Below, one piece after another: positions 41,533-50,706 of a DNA stretch of 64,000 nucleotides. This DNA comes from Sphingomonas sp. S1-29 (GTDB taxonomy: Bacteria; Pseudomonadota; Alphaproteobacteria; Sphingomonadales; Sphingomonadaceae). The translations under genes and the position numbers were made by a program. The first letter of the stretch is position 1; each line of letters opens with the position of its first letter. The stretch spans positions 2,105,501 to 2,169,500 of the forward strand of contig NZ_CP110678.1 of assembly GCF_026167545.1 (NCBI RefSeq), written 5' to 3'. The notes below the pieces were generated by a model. The model saw only the letters and a program-made list of their open reading frames with translations, did no database searches and was not told the origin of the DNA.

Positions 41533-42699
41533 TCAGTCGAGCAACGGCACCATGTCGATCGGGCGACCGCGGCGGCGCAGCTCGACGGTCACCACCGGCC
41601 GATCGTTGCTGGGGGCGCTTCCCAGACGGGCGCCTTGCGGCAGTTGCTGGCCGCGCCGAACCGCGGCGGTGGCGAGCCCCGACACCAAGGTGGTCCAACC
41701 ATTGCCGTGATCGAGGATCACGACGGTGCCATAGCCCGGAAAGGGCCGGGCGAAGGCGACCCGACCCGGCGCCGGCGCAACCACCGCCGCGCCGCGCGCG
41801 GTCGCCAGCGCCACCCCGCGCGAACGCACCCCCGAGGGCGATACCTCGCCCAAGCCGGTGATCACGCGGCCAGCCACGGGTAACCGGTAAGGGGGCAATC
41901 CCGAGGCCGCCGCGGCGAGCGCTTCGGTCTCGGGGCGGGGCAACGGACCGGGTAGCGCGAGCAGCCGCTCGCGGATCGCCCCGGCCGCATCGATCTTCGC
42001 CATCCGATCGACGATGTCGCGCGCCTCCTCGCCCATCGCCAGCGCGCGATCGGATTCGATCAGCGCGCTGCGCCCGAGGTCGCGCGAGCGCAGGCGGCTA
42101 GCGGCCTCGAGCTCGAGCAAAGCCAGTCGCTCGGTTTCGAGCCGCGCGCGCCCCTCGCGCAGCCCGCGTTCGGCCAGCGCCGCGCGATCGCGCAGCGCGG
42201 CGGCGCGCTCGACCTCGGCGCGCACCCCGGCGCTGCGCGCGCGCACCACCGGCACGACGGTGGCCAGCACCGCGCGGACATGCACCGCGTCGCGGGTCGA
42301 TCCGGGCTGGAGCAGCCCCAGCGCCGCGGGGCGCCGCACGAACGACTGGATTGCCGCGACCAGCCGCAGCGTGGGGGCGCGGCGGGCGTCGAGCCGGCGC
42401 CGCTGCGCCGCGACCAGCCGATCGATGATCGCGATCCGCGCGCGTGCGGCGGCGATATCGGCTTCGGCGGCCTGCGCACGCGCCGCGACGGCAGCGCGAT
42501 CGGCGGCGGCGCGCGATGCTGCGTTGTTCGCCGCCTCGGCCTGGCGTTCGAGATCGCCCGACCGTCGCTCGGCAGCGCGCGAGGCGGCGTTGGCGGCGCG
42601 CAGCCGCTCGCGCTGTTCGTCGAGCGTGGTCTGCTGCGCGGCCATCGTCGTGGGAAGCAGCAGCAGTGCCGCGCCGATCGCGATGCCCGCCGCGCGCAC
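41533..42699 (-). CDS. EnvC-like murein hydrolase activator with degenerate LytM domain
   Basis: 388 residues: signal peptide (MRAAGIAIGAALLLLPTTMA), long coiled coil at about 23-240 (very rich in Ala, Arg, Glu), and a C-terminal M23/LytM domain at about 280-388 (GYGTVVILDHGNGWTTLVSG). The zinc ligands of active M23 enzymes are missing: the usual H-x3-D becomes RSRGVAL, and the final HLH becomes VTV (PVVTVELRRRG). This fits EnvC-type proteins that activate amidases rather than cut peptidoglycan themselves. It lies four bases after rlmH and upstream of ctpA. Confidence 0.9.
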   Translation of the reverse strand: MRAAGIAIGAALLLLPTTMAAQQTTLDEQRERLRAANAASRAAERRSGDLERQAEAANNAASRAAADRAAVAARAQAAEADIAAARARIAIIDRLVAAQRRRLDARRAPTLRLVAAIQSFVRRPAALGLLQPGSTRDAVHVRAVLATVVPVVRARSAGVRAEVERAAALRDRAALAERGLREGRARLETERLALLELEAASRLRSRDLGRSALIESDRALAMGEEARDIVDRMAKIDAAGAIRERLLALPGPLPRPETEALAAAASGLPPYRLPVAGRVITGLGEVSPSGVRSRGVALATARGAAVVAPAPGRVAFARPFPGYGTVVILDHGNGWTTLVSGLATAAVRRGQQLPQGARLGSAPSNDRPVVTVELRRRGRPIDMVPLLD

Positions 42700-42703
42700 G
42701 CCT

Positions 42704-43126
42704 TCAGCCTTCGCGATGATAGGGGTGGTTGGCGAGGATGCTGGTCGCGCGCCATAATTGCTCGGCGAGCATCGCGCGCGCGATCAGGTGCGGCCAGGTC
42801 ATCCGCCCGAAGGCGATCAGCCAGTCGGCCTGCGCGCGCATCGAATCATCGAAGCCGTCGGCGGCACCGATCAGGAAGCGCGTCTCGCGCACCCCGGTAT
42901 CGCGCCACCCCGACAGCCGGTTGGCGAAATCGACCGAGCCGGGCTGTTCGCCCTTTTCATCGAGCATCACGATCCGGGTGCCGGGCTCGATCGCGGGCAG
43001 CTTGCCGCCGCGATCGGGAAGTTCGGTGATCCGCGTCGGCCAGTTCACGCGCTTCAGATAGCGATCGACCAGTTCGGCCTCGGCACTGCGGCCGATGCGT
43101 CCGCGCGCGACGATGTGGAGCAGCAC
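42704..43126 (-). CDS. rlmH: 23S rRNA (pseudouridine-1915 N3)-methyltransferase
   Basis: About 140 residues, a SPOUT-class methyltransferase acting on helix 69 of 23S rRNA in the 70S ribosome. Motifs: LHIVARGRIGRSAEAELVDR, IVMLDEKGEQPGSVDFA, RFLIGAADGFDD and the knot with AFGRMTWPHLIARAMLAEQL and WRATSILANHPYH. The start is taken as GTG at 43126, giving the family N-terminus and avoiding overlap with rsfS. The open frame extends upstream through rsfS out of register. No good ribosome site is seen, which suggests coupling to rsfS. Confidence 0.93.
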   Translation of the reverse strand: MLLHIVARGRIGRSAEAELVDRYLKRVNWPTRITELPDRGGKLPAIEPGTRIVMLDEKGEQPGSVDFANRLSGWRDTGVRETRFLIGAADGFDDSMRAQADWLIAFGRMTWPHLIARAMLAEQLWRATSILANHPYHREG

Positions 43127-43145
43127 CGGGCGCGCGGGCGGCGGT

Positions 43146-43544
43146 TCAGGCGGCCTGGTCGGTCGTCGGCAGCGGCGGCGCGTCGCCGAACGCCCACATC
43201 CGCTCGAGATTGTAGAAGCTGCGGACTTCGGGGCGGAACAGATGGACGATGACGTCGCCGGCATCGATCAGCACCCAATCGGCGGTCGCAAGCCCTTCGA
43301 CGCGGGCGCGATAGCCGAACTCGGCCTTGATCTTTTCGGCCAGCTTCTGCGCCATCGACGCGACCTGGCGGGTCGACCGGCCCGAGGCGATGACCATGAA
43401 ATCGGCGATGCTCGATTTGCCCGCCAGGGGGATCGACACCGTCTCCTCGGCCTGATCGGCATCGAGCGAGGCAAGGATCATCGCGTGCAGCGCTTCGGCT
43501 TCGTTAGGGTCCGATGATCGCAGCGCGGGGGTGGAAGTGGCCAA
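43146..43544 (-). CDS. rsfS: Ribosome silencing factor
   Basis: A 132-residue RsfS/Iojap protein that binds uL14 and blocks subunit joining when nutrients fall. Key segments: IPLAGKSSIADFMVIASGRS, TRQVASMAQKLAEKIK, WVLIDAGDVIVHLFRPEVRS and FYNLERMWAFG. The N-terminal ~20 residues are poorly conserved, so a start at the internal Met (residue 22) is possible. It lies in the conserved order nadD-rsfS-rlmH, eight bases after nadD. Confidence 0.94.
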   Translation of the reverse strand: MATSTPALRSSDPNEAEALHAMILASLDADQAEETVSIPLAGKSSIADFMVIASGRSTRQVASMAQKLAEKIKAEFGYRARVEGLATADWVLIDAGDVIVHLFRPEVRSFYNLERMWAFGDAPPLPTTDQAA

Positions 43545-43552
43545 TGTAGCTC

Positions 43553-44161
43553 CTAGGGACGTGCAGTGGATTGGCTGGGTCGCCGTTCGTTGGTGAAACG
43601 GCGGTGCCAGGCGGGGTCAGCGGCGCGGATGCGGGTCGCCGAAGTTGGATCGGGGCGGAAGCGCAGCAGCACCAAGGCCGGCAATCTCCACTCGTCCCAT
43701 TGCTTCGCCTGGCGTGCGGGCCGCACCGAGCGCCGCAACCAGCCCATCGCTGGACTGGCGAGGGCGTCCCCTTCATATCCCGGACGCGCGATTACCGCAA
43801 TCGGAACCTCGCGCGCGATATCGCGCCACCCCTTCCACTGGTGGAACCCCGCCAGATTGTCGGCGCCCATGATCCAGATGAAGCGTTTCTTGGGGTGGAT
43901 CCGCGGCAATTTGGCGAGCAGATCGACGGTGTACCGGGTCTTGAGCCGCTGTTCGATCGTGCTGACTCGGATCGGCGCATGCCGCGCCATCACCCGCGCC
44001 GATGCGACGCGTGCCGAAAATGGCGCCATGTCGGTGGCGGCATCCTTGAGCGGATTGCCCGGCGACACGATCCACCAGAGCTCGTCGAGCGCAAGCGCCC
44101 GGATCGCCTGCAATGCGATCCGCCGATGCCCGCGATGCGCCGGATTGAACGATCCGCCCAT
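43553..44161 (-). CDS. nadD: Nicotinate-nucleotide adenylyltransferase
   Basis: 202 residues. It transfers AMP to nicotinate mononucleotide in NAD synthesis. The nucleotide-binding motif GGSFNPAHRGHRRIA is at the very N-terminus, followed by WWIVSPGNPLKD, FIWIMGADNLAGFHQWKGW and the C-terminal Arg-rich region. The usual SxxxxR ISSTxIR motif is weak here (TSATRIRAADPAW). Homologues usually have a few residues before GLxGGSFNP. Here the codons before the ATG are CGC ATT GGG CTC, so either this ATG or a rare start upstream is used. A toxin gene ends 14 bases upstream. Confidence 0.92.
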   Translation of the reverse strand: MGGSFNPAHRGHRRIALQAIRALALDELWWIVSPGNPLKDAATDMAPFSARVASARVMARHAPIRVSTIEQRLKTRYTVDLLAKLPRIHPKKRFIWIMGADNLAGFHQWKGWRDIAREVPIAVIARPGYEGDALASPAMGWLRRSVRPARQAKQWDEWRLPALVLLRFRPDPTSATRIRAADPAWHRRFTNERRPSQSTARP

Positions 44162-44175
44162 GAGCCCAATGCGGG

Positions 44176-44463
44176 TCAGGTTGCCAACTGCGAGTCTTCA
44201 CGTTCGTTGCGAACGCGCAGGATTTGTACGCCCGCTTCGATGATACGGTAGAAGATCAGATAGCCTGATCCGTAAACGACTAAGATGCGAATGCCATCGC
44301 GGTCGGGGCGACCTGCATGCGGAAACTCCTCCAGCGATTGCGCACGAAGGCGGATGTCGAGCAACGCCTGCATCGCAACGTGAGGTGTTCGGTTCGCAAT
44401 CAGCCACCGCTCTATCGCGCGTAAATCCTTCAGCGCCTCAGGCGTCCAGTTCAGGTCGAGCAT
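44176..44463 (-). CDS. RelE/ParE family toxin
   Basis: A 95-residue toxin of a type II module. Features: DLNWTPEALKDLRAIERWLI, HAGRPDRDGIRILVVYGSGY, YLIFYRIIEAGVQILRVRNE, the ParE/RelE beta-sheet pattern. Whether it attacks gyrase (ParE) or mRNA (RelE) cannot be settled. It overlaps the antitoxin by 13 bases. It ends 14 bases before nadD, which may rely on the toxin transcript. Confidence 0.9.
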   Translation of the reverse strand: MLDLNWTPEALKDLRAIERWLIANRTPHVAMQALLDIRLRAQSLEEFPHAGRPDRDGIRILVVYGSGYLIFYRIIEAGVQILRVRNEREDSQLAT

Positions 44464-44720
44464 CGCGCCCGTTGCTTGGCGATCATCGTGTCGAGCTCTG
44501 CCATCACCTGCGCATGCGGGATCAATTCGCCGCGATCGGCGCTGTCGACACCCTTCTGGATGAACGCAAGGTAGTCGGCATCGCTCTCAGCCGCGCGCTG
44601 GACGGCTTCGGCGACGAACTCGGCTTCGCTGCGTCCGGTCGCCATCGTCACCTGTCGCAACAGGTCATGGGTTCGGGCATCGATTTCAGCCGACACCGTG
44701 ATGCGCGTAAGCTTGTTCAT
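44451..44720 (-). CDS. Ribbon-helix-helix antitoxin
   Basis: 89 residues. The N-terminal ribbon-helix-helix (NKLTRITVSAEIDARTHDLL, ATGRSEAEFVAEAVQRAA) is for DNA binding and autorepression. The C-terminal half (HAQVMAELDTMIAKQRARC) is for toxin binding. It is the first gene of the pair, as usual. It lies 31 bases downstream of proA with no visible promoter or palindrome between, so it may be read from the proA transcript. Confidence 0.88.
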   Translation of the reverse strand: MNKLTRITVSAEIDARTHDLLRQVTMATGRSEAEFVAEAVQRAAESDADYLAFIQKGVDSADRGELIPHAQVMAELDTMIAKQRARCST

Positions 44721-44751
44721 GGCGAGAACCTACGCCTGCCGCTGCCCTGCA

Positions 44752-46023
44752 TCAAGGACGCACCTGGCCGGTGCCGCGCACCACCCATTTATAGGTCGTC
44801 AGCCCTTCGAGCGCGACCGGGCCGCGGGCGTGCAGCCGGCCAGTGGCGATGCCGATCTCGGCACCCAGCCCGAATTCGCCGCCATCAGCGAACTGGGTCG
44901 AGGCGTTCCACATCACGATCGCCGAATCGACCTGCGCCAGGAAACGCTCGGCGACGGCGGTATCGGCGGTGACGATCGCGTCGGTATGGTGCGATCCGTG
45001 CGCGGCGATATGCGCGATCGCGGCGTCGACCCCGTCGACGATCCGCACCGCCAGGATCGCGTCGAGATATTCGGTGTCCCAATCCTCATCGTCGGCGGAC
45101 AGGACTCGGGGATCGATCGCGCTCGCCTCAGCGTCGCCGCGCAGCTCGCAGCCGGCATCGGCAAGCGCTGCCAGGATCGGGCCGGGCGCCGCGAAGGCGC
45201 GGTCGATCAACAGCGTCTCGGTTGCGCCGCAGATGCCGGTGCGCCGCATCTTGGCGTTGAGCGCGATTGCCTTGGCCATCGCCGGATCGGCGGCGGCGTC
45301 GATATAGGTGTGATTGATCCCGTCGAGATGCGCGAGCACGGGCACCCGCGCCTCGGCCTGGACGCGTGCGACCAGGCTCTTGCCGCCGCGGGGAATGACC
45401 AGGTCGATATAGCCGTCGGCGGCGAGCATCGCGCCGACCGCGGCGCGATCGGTGTCGTCGATCAGCTGGACCGCGTGCGGCGTCACCCCCGCAGCCCCCA
45501 ATCCGGCGACGAACGCGGCATGCAGCGCGCGATTGGTCTCGATCGCCTCCGACCCGCCGCGCAGGATCGCGGCATTGCCCGCCATCACGCACAGCGCGCC
45601 GGCATCGGCGGTGACATTAGGGCGGCTTTCGAAGATGATGCCGATCACCCCGATCGGCACGCGCACCCGCTCGAGCACCAGCCCATTGGGGCGCTCGCGG
45701 CGATCGACCAAGGTTCCTACCGGATCGTCGAGCGCGGCAACCGATTCGACGCCGGCGGCGGTCGCTTCGAGCCGCGCGGCATCGAGCTTCAGCCGGTCGA
45801 GCAACGCAGGGGCGAGACCCGAGGCCTGCGCGCGTGCCATGTCGCGCGCATTGGCATCGAGGATGAGCGCGGCAGCGGTGCGGATCGACGCGGCCGCAGA
45901 TCGCAGCGCATCGGCGCGGGTCGCCCCGGGCATCGCCGCGAGCACGCGCGCGGCGGCGCGCGCGCGCTGCCCCAGCACGCGCATCTGCGCGGTCCAGTCG
46001 GTGGTGCGGGGCCTCGTCGCCAT
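44752..46023 (-). CDS. proA: Glutamate-5-semialdehyde dehydrogenase
   Basis: 423 residues. It reduces gamma-glutamyl phosphate with NADPH, the second step of proline synthesis. Motifs: [51 protein letters not shown] and the catalytic cysteine in [18 protein letters not shown]. The end, [20 protein letters not shown], is characteristic. The ATG at 46023 gives the usual N-terminus; the frame remains open to 46173 without support. It is divergent from the DUF3667 gene across 63 bases. Confidence 0.96.
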   Translation of the reverse strand: MATRPRTTDWTAQMRVLGQRARAAARVLAAMPGATRADALRSAAASIRTAAALILDANARDMARAQASGLAPALLDRLKLDAARLEATAAGVESVAALDDPVGTLVDRRERPNGLVLERVRVPIGVIGIIFESRPNVTADAGALCVMAGNAAILRGGSEAIETNRALHAAFVAGLGAAGVTPHAVQLIDDTDRAAVGAMLAADGYIDLVIPRGGKSLVARVQAEARVPVLAHLDGINHTYIDAAADPAMAKAIALNAKMRRTGICGATETLLIDRAFAAPGPILAALADAGCELRGDAEASAIDPRVLSADDEDWDTEYLDAILAVRIVDGVDAAIAHIAAHGSHHTDAIVTADTAVAERFLAQVDSAIVMWNASTQFADGGEFGLGAEIGIATGRLHARGPVALEGLTTYKWVVRGTGQVRP

Positions 46024-46086
46024 CTTCGTCTCCGTCGCAAAGCAAATGCTCGCAAGCGCAATATACAGCTGATACACTCGCCGTCG

Positions 46087-47160
46087 ATGGGTGGGGACCT
46101 CTCGGCTGCCGGCGATTTCGCCACCGGCGCGCTTCTGGCGCGCACCGTCGAGCCGACTCGCGGGGAGGCGCATGCCGCCGCCCCCGATCTATGCCTGAAT
46201 TGTGGCACTGCGCTGGTCGGTGCCTATTGCCATGCGTGCGGCCAAGCGGGGCATGTCCACCGCTCGCTCGGCGCGATCTGGCACGAGATACTCCACGGCG
46301 TCGTCCATTTCGAAGGCAAATTGTGGCGCACGTTGCCGATGCTCGCCTTTCGGCCGGGCGAGCTGACGCGTCGCTATATCGATGGCGAGCGGGCGCGCTT
46401 CGTGTCGCCGATGGCCGCGTTCCTGTTCTCGGTCTTTACGCTGTTCACCGTGATGTCGATCCTCGGCATCGCCCCACCCGCCGATCTCGGCGACACGCGC
46501 GGCCAGGTCGCGGCGGGGATGGTCGAAGTGCGCCAGGAAATGCTGGTCGCCCGCAAGCGGGCGATCGACCAACGAGATGCGCCAGGCGCCAACGCGCCCG
46601 ACAAGGCCGCAGCAGCCAAGACGATCGGCGAGCTCGAGCGTGAAATCCGGGCGATCGACGCAGCGCGTCCGGCGTTAGGCGATGCCGATGGCTTGGGTGG
46701 TGCCTTCAAGCAGCTGAAGACCGGCTGGAAGCGCCTCGACTACGGGCTCGAAAAGGCATCGAAGAATCCAGGACTGCTACTCTATAAGCTGCAGGCCAAT
46801 AGCTATAAATTCTCCTGGCTTCTGATCCCCTTGTCGGTGCCGTTCGTGTGGCTGATGTTCGCTTGGAAGCGCGAGTTTCACGCCTATGATCACGCGGTGT
46901 TCGTCACCTACTCGATCGCCTTCATGTCGCTACTGTTCATCGTGCTCACCATCGTCAGCGCGCTCGGTGTCGGTATCGGGATATTGGGACCGATCGCGAT
47001 GCTGGTGCCGCCGTTGCACATCTATCGCCAGCTGCGCGGTGCCTATCGGCTCGGCCGCGCCGGCGCTGCGGTCCGGATGCTCCTGCTGGTGCTGATCTTT
47101 GTCGAGCTCGTCTTCAGCCTCTTCGTCACCCTGGTATTGGGGCTCGGGCTGGTCGGCTGA
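46087..47160 (+). CDS. DUF3667 domain membrane protein
   Basis: 357 residues. A zinc ribbon lies near the N-terminus ([20 protein letters not shown]), followed by [24 protein letters not shown] text (here [20 protein letters not shown]), the DUF3667 signature. At least five membrane segments follow ([35 protein letters not shown], then three near the C-terminus), with a charged helical region at about 150-230 between the first two. Function unknown. The ATG at 46087 gives [11 protein letters not shown]. It ends one base before the convergent secreted-protein gene. Confidence 0.88.
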   Translation: MGGDLSAAGDFATGALLARTVEPTRGEAHAAAPDLCLNCGTALVGAYCHACGQAGHVHRSLGAIWHEILHGVVHFEGKLWRTLPMLAFRPGELTRRYIDGERARFVSPMAAFLFSVFTLFTVMSILGIAPPADLGDTRGQVAAGMVEVRQEMLVARKRAIDQRDAPGANAPDKAAAAKTIGELEREIRAIDAARPALGDADGLGGAFKQLKTGWKRLDYGLEKASKNPGLLLYKLQANSYKFSWLLIPLSVPFVWLMFAWKREFHAYDHAVFVTYSIAFMSLLFIVLTIVSALGVGIGILGPIAMLVPPLHIYRQLRGAYRLGRAGAAVRMLLLVLIFVELVFSLFVTLVLGLGLVG

Positions 47161-47161
47161 C

Positions 47162-47539
47162 TCAGCAGGGGAAGCGTCTGCGCATGATCGCGTAGAAGGC
47201 GTCCTTCATGCTGGTGGTGCGAGCCTGTGCCGGCGGGATCGCCTGCAGATCGGCAAGAAACGCCTTGCCGCCCAGTTTCGCCTTCGTGCTGCCCTTGGGC
47301 GGCGGGCAGCTGTGCGGCGTGCGCCCCGCCGCGCGCGCGCCCTCGATATCGGTGCGGTACGCAGCGCCGATCGTCTCCATTTCAGTCTTGAGCAAGCCGA
47401 TATCGGGCGATCCGATCGCCATGATCCCTTTGGCCTTGAGCGCATTCGCCTTGGCGAGGAATTCGGCGACGCTCATCGCCTGCGCCGTCGCGGGCAGCGC
47501 TACCAACGCCAGCGCGAAAGTGAGTTTGATGGCCTGCAT
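47162..47539 (-). CDS. Small secreted protein, Rap1a/Tai-like
   Basis: 125 residues with a signal peptide (MQAIKLTFALALVALPATAQ). The mature part is helical with two cysteines placed as in Rap1a/Tai-type proteins: one in GRTPHSCPPPKGS and one at the extreme C-terminus (IMRRRFPC). That resemblance is by pattern only; sphingomonads carry many such proteins away from any type VI effector, and none is seen here. GGGGA, a possible ribosome site seven bases before the ATG, lies inside the 3' arm of the hairpin at 47545-47572, so translation may be restrained. Confidence 0.75.
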   Translation of the reverse strand: MQAIKLTFALALVALPATAQAMSVAEFLAKANALKAKGIMAIGSPDIGLLKTEMETIGAAYRTDIEGARAAGRTPHSCPPPKGSTKAKLGGKAFLADLQAIPPAQARTTSMKDAFYAIMRRRFPC

Positions 47540-47544
47540 ATGAA

Positions 47545-47572
47545 AATCCCCGCCGGTTGCCCGACGGGGATT
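47545..47572 (-). terminator. Terminator-like hairpin after ftsH
   Basis: Read on the minus strand, AATCCCCG-TCGG-GCAA-CCGG-CGGGGATT forms a stem of about 12 bp (one G-T pair) with a GCAA tetraloop, followed by TT. It lies 28 bases after the ftsH stop and six bases before the next gene's ATG, with that gene's likely ribosome site in the 3' arm. Confidence 0.8.
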
Positions 47573-47600
47573 GTCGCTTATTGGCTGAATGCCAAATGAA

Positions 47601-49559
47601 TTATGCCGGCTGCGGCGTGCCGAACGGGCCCTTGGGACGGCGTGTCTTGGGGATCGAGGTGCCGGCAGCGACGACGGGGGTGTTCTTCGCCCCGGGCTGG
47701 CCGCGGTCGATATCCTCGCCCGCCATGATCCGCTTGATCTCGTCGCCCGACAGCGTCTCGAATTCGAGCAATGCGCCCGCGACGAGGTGGAGCTGGTCGA
47801 CATGCTCAGTCAGCAGCTGCTTGGCCTTGTCATAGCCGCCCTCGACGATCGATTTGATTTCCTTGTCGATCAGCTGCGCAGTCTCGTTCGACATCGAGAC
47901 GTTGTTCTGGCGCGAATAGCCGAGGAACACTTCCTCCTCGCCTTCCGAATACATCAGCGGCCCGATCTTGTCCGACATGCCCCATTTGGTGACCATATCG
48001 CGTGCCAGCTTGGTCGCGTACTGGATGTCGCCCGATGCGCCCGACGAGACCTTGTCATAGCCGAAGATGATCTCCTCGGCGACGCGGCCGCCCATCGATA
48101 CCGACAGGTTGGCGTACATCTTGTCGCGATGATAGCTGTACGAATCGCGCTCGGGGAGGCGCATCACCATGCCCAGCGCACGGCCGCGCGGGATGATCGT
48201 CGCCTTGTGGATCGGATCCGATGCAGCCTCGTGTAACGCGACGACGGCATGGCCCGCCTCGTGATAAGCGGTCATCCGCTTTTCATCGTCGGTCATCACC
48301 ATCGAGCGCCGCTCGGCACCCATCATCACCTTGTCCTTGGCTTCCTCGAACTCAAGCATCGCCACCAGCCGCTTGCCCTTGCGCGCGGCGGTCAGCGCAG
48401 CCTCGTTCACCAGGTTCGCGAGATCGGCACCCGAGAAGCCCGGCGTGCCACGCGCGATCGTCCGTGCATCGACATCGGGGGCCAACGGCACCTTCTTCAT
48501 ATGCACTTCGAGGATCTTCACGCGGCCATCGATGTCGGGACGCGGCACGACGACCTGGCGATCGAAGCGACCCGGCCGCAGCAAGGCGGGATCGAGCACG
48601 TCGGGACGATTGGTCGCGGCGATGATGATGATGCCTTCGTTCGCCTCGAAGCCGTCCATCTCGACCAGCAGCTGGTTGAGCGTCTGCTCGCGCTCGTCAT
48701 TGCCGTTGCCCAAGCCTGCACCGCGATGACGACCGACCGCGTCGATTTCGTCGATGAAGACGATGCACGGTGCCGACTTCTTGGCCTGCTCGAACATGTC
48801 GCGCACGCGGCTCGCACCGACGCCGACGAACATCTCGACAAAGTCCGAACCCGAAATGGTGAAGAACGGCACGCCGGCCTCGCCCGCAATCGCGCGAGCG
48901 AGCAGCGTCTTGCCGGTACCCGGCGAGCCCACGAGCAGCGCGCCCTTGGGGATCTTGCCGCCGAGGCGCGCGAACTTGGTCGGGTCCTTGAGAAACTCGA
49001 CGATCTCCTCAAGCTCCTCGCGCGCTTCGTCGATGCCCGCCACGTCGGCGAAGGTGACCTTGCCTTCCTTCTGCGTCAGCAATTTGGCCTTCGACTTGCC
49101 GAAGCCCATCGCGCCGCCCGCGCCCGAATTCTTTTGCATCTGGCGCAGCACGAAGAACGCGATGCCAAGGAACAGCAGGAACGGCAGCGACTGATACAGC
49201 AGCACCATCCAGATGTTCGGCCCTTCCTCGGGCCGCGCGTTGATCGTCACGCCGCGGGTGCGCAAGCGCTCGATCAGCTGCGGATCATTGGGGGTGTTGG
49301 TGCGGAAGCGCTCGGCGTTGCTGAGCGTGCCGGTGATGACGTTGGGCGCCACATTGACCTCGCGCACCGACCCTTCCTCGACCTTGTCGAGGAACGCCGA
49401 ATAGGCGATCGTGTTGCCGGCCGATTGGCTGCCGCGGCCGTCGAACATGGTCACGAAAAGCGCGAGTGCGAGCAGGATGCCGACCCAGATCATCAGGCTG
49501 CGCATCCAAGGATTGCCGCCGCCGTTCTCCGGGCCCTGCTGCTTGTCGTTGTCGTTCAT
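47601..49559 (-). CDS. ftsH: ATP-dependent zinc metalloprotease FtsH
   Basis: A 652-residue membrane-anchored AAA protease that degrades misfolded membrane proteins and regulators such as LpxC. Membrane segments lie at about 20-40 ([19 protein letters not shown]) and 118-138 ([19 protein letters not shown]), with a periplasmic domain between. The AAA module has Walker A GSPGTGKT, Walker [12 protein letters not shown] and the second region of homology RPGRFDRQV. The zinc site is [10 protein letters not shown]. The C-terminal helices end in a Pro/Lys-rich tail. It follows tilS by 100 bases in the common cpoB-tilS-ftsH order. Confidence 0.97.
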   Translation of the reverse strand: MNDNDKQQGPENGGGNPWMRSLMIWVGILLALALFVTMFDGRGSQSAGNTIAYSAFLDKVEEGSVREVNVAPNVITGTLSNAERFRTNTPNDPQLIERLRTRGVTINARPEEGPNIWMVLLYQSLPFLLFLGIAFFVLRQMQKNSGAGGAMGFGKSKAKLLTQKEGKVTFADVAGIDEAREELEEIVEFLKDPTKFARLGGKIPKGALLVGSPGTGKTLLARAIAGEAGVPFFTISGSDFVEMFVGVGASRVRDMFEQAKKSAPCIVFIDEIDAVGRHRGAGLGNGNDEREQTLNQLLVEMDGFEANEGIIIIAATNRPDVLDPALLRPGRFDRQVVVPRPDIDGRVKILEVHMKKVPLAPDVDARTIARGTPGFSGADLANLVNEAALTAARKGKRLVAMLEFEEAKDKVMMGAERRSMVMTDDEKRMTAYHEAGHAVVALHEAASDPIHKATIIPRGRALGMVMRLPERDSYSYHRDKMYANLSVSMGGRVAEEIIFGYDKVSSGASGDIQYATKLARDMVTKWGMSDKIGPLMYSEGEEEVFLGYSRQNNVSMSNETAQLIDKEIKSIVEGGYDKAKQLLTEHVDQLHLVAGALLEFETLSGDEIKRIMAGEDIDRGQPGAKNTPVVAAGTSIPKTRRPKGPFGTPQPA

Positions 49560-49659
49560 GTGGCGAGATACCTTTCCTTGGATATCAAGATAGGCGAACG
49601 CGGGTTAATGGCAATGGAACAGCGCCAATCGGTGTGCTGATGTGGACCAAGGGACAGGG

Positions 49660-50706
49660 TCAAACCGCGCGCCGCGGCGGTGCCGGCGCGAAATGCCAGG
49701 CGGTGCCGTTGTCTGGGCGGGTCACCACAGCGCCCTTGACGCCGCCGAGCACCGCCGGTCGGCCCGAATCGAGCGCACGGACGAAGCGCACCAGCGCCTC
49801 GCCGCGCATGGCGATCGCCGGATCGATCGCGCGCAGGCAGCGCTCGACGATACGGCGGCGCAGCTCGAAGGGAATATCGCCGACGTCGAAGACGATACCG
49901 TTCGCCGCGCGACGGCAATCGCTGTCGAACAATTGCCGCGCGGTCCAGCCGAGCGCGGCGTCGGCGTCGGCGAGCGCCGAGGCGCTGGCTACCACCCCGG
50001 CGGCGTCGAGCAGCGGATTGTCGCGCAGCGCCTTGCGTAGCCGCGCGCGGTCATAGCGATCGTCGATATTGCTCGGGTCGTCGATCGCGCTGATGCCGCA
50101 AGCCGCGACCATCGCCGCCAGGTCGCTGCGCCGCCAGCCGAGCAGCGGGCGGACGACCCTGCCGCCGCCTGCACGGATTCCCGCGAGCCCAGCAACCCCG
50201 GCGCCGCGGTTGAGCCGCATCACGACGGTTTCGATCTGATCGTCGGCATGGTGGCCGGTCGCCAGCCGATCGGCGCCGATATCAGCCATGTGCGTCTCGA
50301 GCAGCGCATAGCGCAGCGCCCGGGCGCGGGTCGACAAATTGGCGGTGCGGCCGACGCGCGGGGGTAGATCACCGGTCAGCACGCTGTGGCGGAGGCCGCG
50401 ATCGGCGCACAGCCGCGCGACGAAGGCGGCTTCGTCAGCGGCGGCGCTACGGATGCCGTGATCGACCGTCGCCGCCGAACAACGGTCGCCCAACGCCGCG
50501 CTTGCCAGCAGCAACAGCGCCAAGCTGTCGGGCCCGCCCGAAACCGCCACCAGCAGCTGTACGCGTTCGATATCGACCAGCCGAGCGAGATCGCCGCGAA
50601 ACCGCGCGACCGCCCCGGCATCGGGGATCAGCGTGTCAGCTGCACTTGGCAGCGGTACGTGCTCTTGCGACGTCGGCGGCCATGCTCGCGGCGATGCGAT
50701 CACCAT
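49660..50706 (-). CDS. tilS: tRNA(Ile)-lysidine synthase
   Basis: 348 residues. It attaches lysine to C34 of the tRNA-Ile that reads AUA, an essential step. The PP-loop is LLVAVSGGPDSLALLLL, followed by ATVDHGIR, ANLSTRARALRYALLE, DRLATGHHADDQIETVVMRL and DDPSNIDDRYDRARLR. The C-terminal tRNA-binding domain is short. The ATG at 50706 lies 71 bases inside the 3' end of cpoB; no ATG or GTG occurs in frame between there and the catalytic domain, so this long overlap appears real unless a rare start is used. Confidence 0.93.
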   Translation of the reverse strand: MVIASPRAWPPTSQEHVPLPSAADTLIPDAGAVARFRGDLARLVDIERVQLLVAVSGGPDSLALLLLASAALGDRCSAATVDHGIRSAAADEAAFVARLCADRGLRHSVLTGDLPPRVGRTANLSTRARALRYALLETHMADIGADRLATGHHADDQIETVVMRLNRGAGVAGLAGIRAGGGRVVRPLLGWRRSDLAAMVAACGISAIDDPSNIDDRYDRARLRKALRDNPLLDAAGVVASASALADADAALGWTARQLFDSDCRRAANGIVFDVGDIPFELRRRIVERCLRAIDPAIAMRGEALVRFVRALDSGRPAVLGGVKGAVVTRPDNGTAWHFAPAPPRRAV

